Origin: Dasyornis broadbenti | Taxonomy: Eukaryota; Chordata; Aves; Passeriformes; Dasyornithidae | DNA length: 64,000 nt | Reading direction: 5' to 3' | Assembly (NCBI GenBank): GCA_013397935.1 | Contig: VZRN01001116.1 | Coordinates: 626,953-690,952, forward strand | In this document: in pieces, positions 59,891 through 64,000 of the stretch | Layout of the letters: every line of letters starts with the position of its first letter | Numbering within the stretch: position 1 is the first letter of the stretch | Program-made: the position numbers and the translations under genes | Notes under the pieces: generated by a model | The model's input: only the letters and a program-made list of their open reading frames with translations | Databases searched by the model: none | What the model was told of the DNA's origin: nothing

Positions 59891-62800
59891 AGGAAAAACG
59901 AATGCCTCAATACAGAAGGGCTTTAGCAAGAGGTTTGTTCCATGGACAGCACCTTCATACAACCCACAGAACCACCTCTGCTCCTGTCTTTCCCCCACCT
60001 TCCAGTTTGGACTGATGACCAAGAGCAGGAACTATAGACTCAGGTTAGGCTTAAACGGACTTCAATCCCAACCCAGCTGGCCAAATTACCTTACTGGTTG
60101 GATCATCACCCTAAAGAGAAGAATGCTAATGACACAAACCTCTTTCCACGGCGATACAGAATACATAAAACAAATCAAATCCACAATGATCACAAAGAAC
60201 CCAGCTCCTCCCCTGCTTTGTGACATGGAGCACCCCTTGCAACCGGAAGGTGCTAACGCTGGAATTAACAACTATTTTTCTTTCTCCCTATTCACAGAAA
60301 TTTTCTGCAAAGATATTCTGAGAATAAAAATACAGTGCAATGAGATCCCCAGCACCTAGAACAGACAACATGCCCCAGCCAGCTACTTGAAGAACTGGAA
60401 GAAGGAGGCAGAAGGGCTGACCGAATTCAGAGACAGAAGCAGAGCTTCCTGGGCTGTTTGTACATTGCCTTTGGGTTTTTAAATGTAAACCAAGTGCAGA
60501 CTGAAGTATCATTCCAAAGTTAAGCTCCCAGCACCAAGAACGCTGAAGCATTACTCAAGATCTATGGACTGTGGCCCAGGTGCTGTAGCATTTCTTTATT
60601 TTTGTCATTTCTCAGAGCAGGTCTCAAACTCCTGAAGAAATAATAAATCTGAGAATCTGAAGGTTTATAAGGAGAAAACACCAAACACAACAGGTAGCCT
60701 TTACAGTTAGAAAGGAGCTTGAACTACACACAACGTAAGAAGAAGTGAAGAAAATGGAGAACGTTAAATATGAAAATGATCCTCTTTATCCCAAGACAAT
60801 GTCAGTGAAGTTAATTGAATGTTCTACAAGTGTCAGGAATAGAATTCTAAGGTTCTTTGAAATATCAGGGCCCAGTTACCTCAGAAATACACTAAAATCA
60901 TGGGAATTTATAGTTCCGCATACAAAGAAAGTTTATGGATTTATGCATTGGAGTAGGAGATGCTGGTGCACACAGACACCATGACACACCACTTACACAA
61001 AGAAGGTAACATTAGGCCAAGAAGAATGGGCTAAGAACTAAAATTCCCATTTAAAGTCATTCTTAAGATGAATTTTACTTGATGATTCCCCACATCAGTA
61101 GCAAGCTTATAAATACTCAAAATGACAGAATATTAATTAAAAAGAAAACAGGTTAAGTGTAACAAAGTAACCATCACAGTGTCATGAAAACTGAGCCAGA
61201 ATATTGCATTGTTGGAAAGTGGTGGATACATGCATTTCTCAAAAATTATTCTCAATCAGTATGAAAGTAACTGTTGGCTCATATTTGTATTAGCCTTTAA
61301 GAGACCCACTCACTTATCTCTATGATATTATAAAAATGTGGAACAGCAATGCTTTCTGCTCTGAAGACTAAATATAAACTAAATCCCACATTTAATTTGT
61401 AAGGCAGAGGAACAGGAAGAACAAGAAAACAATGAGATGATGTTGAATGGCACAGTGATCCACCTATCCCAGCAGCACAGACAATGAAATGCAAAGGTAC
61501 GAAGGAAGTTGAAAATGAAAAGTATTTTAGAGAATGATTATGAAATAATGCAGAAGGAATTGCAGAACAGCCTCTGCTTTTTGTGTTCTTTCAGAGTTCC
61601 AGAGAAGTTACCTTTTAAAGAACAAATGAACTGCTCTGGTGGTGATGATCCAGCCCACCTGGTGAAGGAATTCTTCAAACAGTTCTCCCTAAGTCTTGGT
61701 CATTGTTCCGTCTACACAGCTTGGGAAAGGAGTTCCCACTGCAGTGTGGGACAGTCCCTCCCACTCCCTGGGGCTGAGCACGCTGCCTCTGGACTGGGAT
61801 AAAAGCCAGATTTGATTCCCCAAATAGCAAGGTGCCTTCCTGCCAACATAGTTTCTTCTTCTTTTTATTTTCTTTTTTTTTTGACAAATATTTTCAATGT
61901 GTTTTTGTCTTACAAAGATATGAAATAAAGGATAATTAAAAATATGAAAACAATGTGTTTTAAAAATGTTTTTAAAAATGATGAAGTATTATTTCACTTA
62001 AGCATAACATGTTCTGAGGCATTTTAAGCAAGACATCTGTAACATGCTTTGTGATCTGTTTTTGCAAGAGAAGCATTCAGGTTTCACTATGTTCCCCCTA
62101 TGAGTGTTAACATAATCAGTATTCAAGAGGGTAAGGACCAATGTGCATCCAAAAAACCTCGAACCACACTATGTGATTCACATAGAAAGTCATTCTCATT
62201 CAAATCAAAACAGTAAAATTAGATGATCTAGGAAAATATTTAAGCTTCTTATATACAGCTGCTGGTTTTCTTTTCTGTATCATATGATAGATATTCTACC
62301 AGTCTGTTCATGATTTAAAATAAAAGAAAGAAGGAAATAAAAGCATCCTGAGGAGAAAAATCGAAATGATTTTTGATTTTTTTTTGCCTTTTTTTTTTTT
62401 AATTCCAAAGTATACAATAAAATTGTTAAAATAATACACTTTACTCAGAAAAGAGCAGATCAAGGATAATGCATAGAGTTTAAAATATTTTCAAACGGAG
62501 GACTATAGTATCAGCTATTCCTGGACACTGCTGAATAACTGCAACATTTACAAAGGACATTCAAATTTACTGTGCCAACATCCAGATTGGGAGGGTAAAC
62601 AGAACAAACCAAAATAAACCCAGCAGAAGGCTTTAGCCAACCATGTAAGAAGCTAAACTGAGGTTCTAACAACATTCATTCTAGCAAAAGAGAAAATATG
62701 TTTCCTTAAAAGTCTGGACTTCAGGACCAAATCTGTTTGGATGACTGAGTTCAAAAGAAATCCCAAGGAAACTCTGAAGTGTGCACAGATGCGTGTTCGT

Positions 62801-64000
62801 TTGAAATACTACCATGATCAACAAAGGACAACCGACATAAAAGTGAGATTCTCTTGAAAAATCAGTATGCCTTAAATATATCCACTGTGAATAGAAATTA
62901 AACTTGAAAAGAAAGAAGTGGCTGCACACATAGATATGATAAAAATGGCTAGTGCAAACTTTATTTAACTCCATTTAGTTAAAACCATACTCGTGTGTAA
63001 TGTGTTAAGCCAGCAAAAGGCAAAATAAACTTCCTTGAAAGCTCATAACATTTCAATCACAGAAATAACAACACTTACCTTAATGATTCCATCTATGAAA
63101 ATAACATAACAAACTTTTAAAATTAACAGCCAAAAGACATCAGCCTAGAGAACTATCCCTGCCTCAGGACAGACAGATGCAGACAAAGGCAGCAGCACAG
63201 AGAGGCCCCAGCCACACAAAAGCTGATATTGTTCTCCTGCTGAGTGAAAATCTCACTTGTAAATCGAGCGACATCTGCATTGAGAATCACCCCAGACGTG
63301 GCCCTGCAGAGGTGACCAAACCACTCCACTCAACAGGAGAATGATTTCTCTCGTTTCCTTCAACGCAGGGCAGTTGCACCAAACAGCAGCTCCTGCGTTT
63401 ACATTTTAGCAAAATTCCTTTGATGCACTGATAGAGATGAAACATAACGTATAAACTCTTCCCCATTAGGCACAGCCCTGAAGCACACTATACTATTCAA
63501 AATAAATAATCAATGAAATTTTTTTGAAATAATCATAAAATCTTTTGTCATGATACAGAACCCCAAATGCCTCCAAAATTAGTAACCTCTTCACATATCT
63601 TTCCAACTTCTTTATCAGCACTGCTGACACAGGACAGCAGTGTCTCCCACAATGTCTTTCATCAAAGTCAATAAAAAAGAATTTAATTCAAGATTTGATA
63701 AGGCTTCTAAAAATCTGTCAGTGCTAATAAAAAACTGCTTTCACCAGTTAAATTTAACTCCGTTTTTCCATAATGCTATTTATATACTGTACTACATTCT
63801 TTATGATCTAAATTGGATACTGGAATGAAACAGTCTATAAAGCTTTATATAGTCATAAACCCAGACAGTTCTAAGTCACACACAGGAATGTTCTATAGCA
63901 TTCACTAAAATTTTGATCATCATACATTTAACAGCAGCAAATAAAAAACCAAATTGGTCCAGATCAAAGTTACTCTTTTACTTTAAAAAAGATCAATTAT

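Larger units (their letters stand above)
51770..64000 (-). other. CASK: CASK intron upstream of the first exon in the window (at least 12.2 kb)
   Basis: No further CASK coding exon was found here. The next expected residues, ending H-T-L-L-D before L-Y-D-K, are not encoded in this stretch, so the intron continues past the window. It holds two CR1 fragments (52744-52840 and 59585-59890) and minor A/T runs. A 14-nt candidate microexon at 63079-63092 is discussed in the findings. No intronless receptor gene such as GPR34 or GPR82, which lie inside a CASK intron in mammals, is present in this part. Confidence 0.8.

Overview
The window is vertebrate genomic DNA, almost certainly from a bird and probably a songbird. 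It is AT-rich, introns are long, and the dispersed repeats I can recognise are 3' ends of CR1 LINEs, the dominant avian retrotransposon. The one gene identified with certainty is CASK, the calcium/calmodulin-dependent serine protein kinase of the MAGUK family, read on the minus strand. The last 15 coding exons lie between 51769 and 16253. They have GT-AG borders and consistent phases throughout, and they sum to 1626 nt (541 codons plus stop). That equals residues 386-926 of a 926-residue CASK, from the second half of the first L27 domain to the C terminus. The kinase domain and promoter lie beyond base 64000.

Layout: 1-9.1 kb is gene-poor sequence downstream of CASK, with CR1 fragments and microsatellites, including a 62-bp (TCA)n and a 380-bp TTC/TAC-rich pyrimidine tract. 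At 9.24-10.39 kb there is a GC-rich, intronless minus-strand reading frame of about 382 residues that I cannot assign to a known family. It has three 33-residue repeats and a basic, Cys-containing C terminus. From 10.5 to 15 kb I see no gene. The CASK 3' UTR probably occupies about 15.0-16.25 kb, and the CASK exons and introns fill 16.25-51.77 kb. From 51.77 kb to the end is one CASK intron of at least 12.2 kb with two CR1 fragments.

In CASK the exons build the L27 pair (Veli/Lin7 and SAP97 assembly), the PDZ domain (neurexin and syndecan tails), two in-frame cassette exons, the SH3 domain, the hook with the protein 4.1-binding basic stretch, and the guanylate-kinase-like domain.

The most interesting unexplained object is the repeat-bearing reading frame at 9.2-10.4 kb. 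In the 18-codon repeat core, four of the five variable codon positions vary only silently, which is what selection on protein sequence would leave. It sits next to a large purine/pyrimidine tract and has its own short-period repeat over its putative start.
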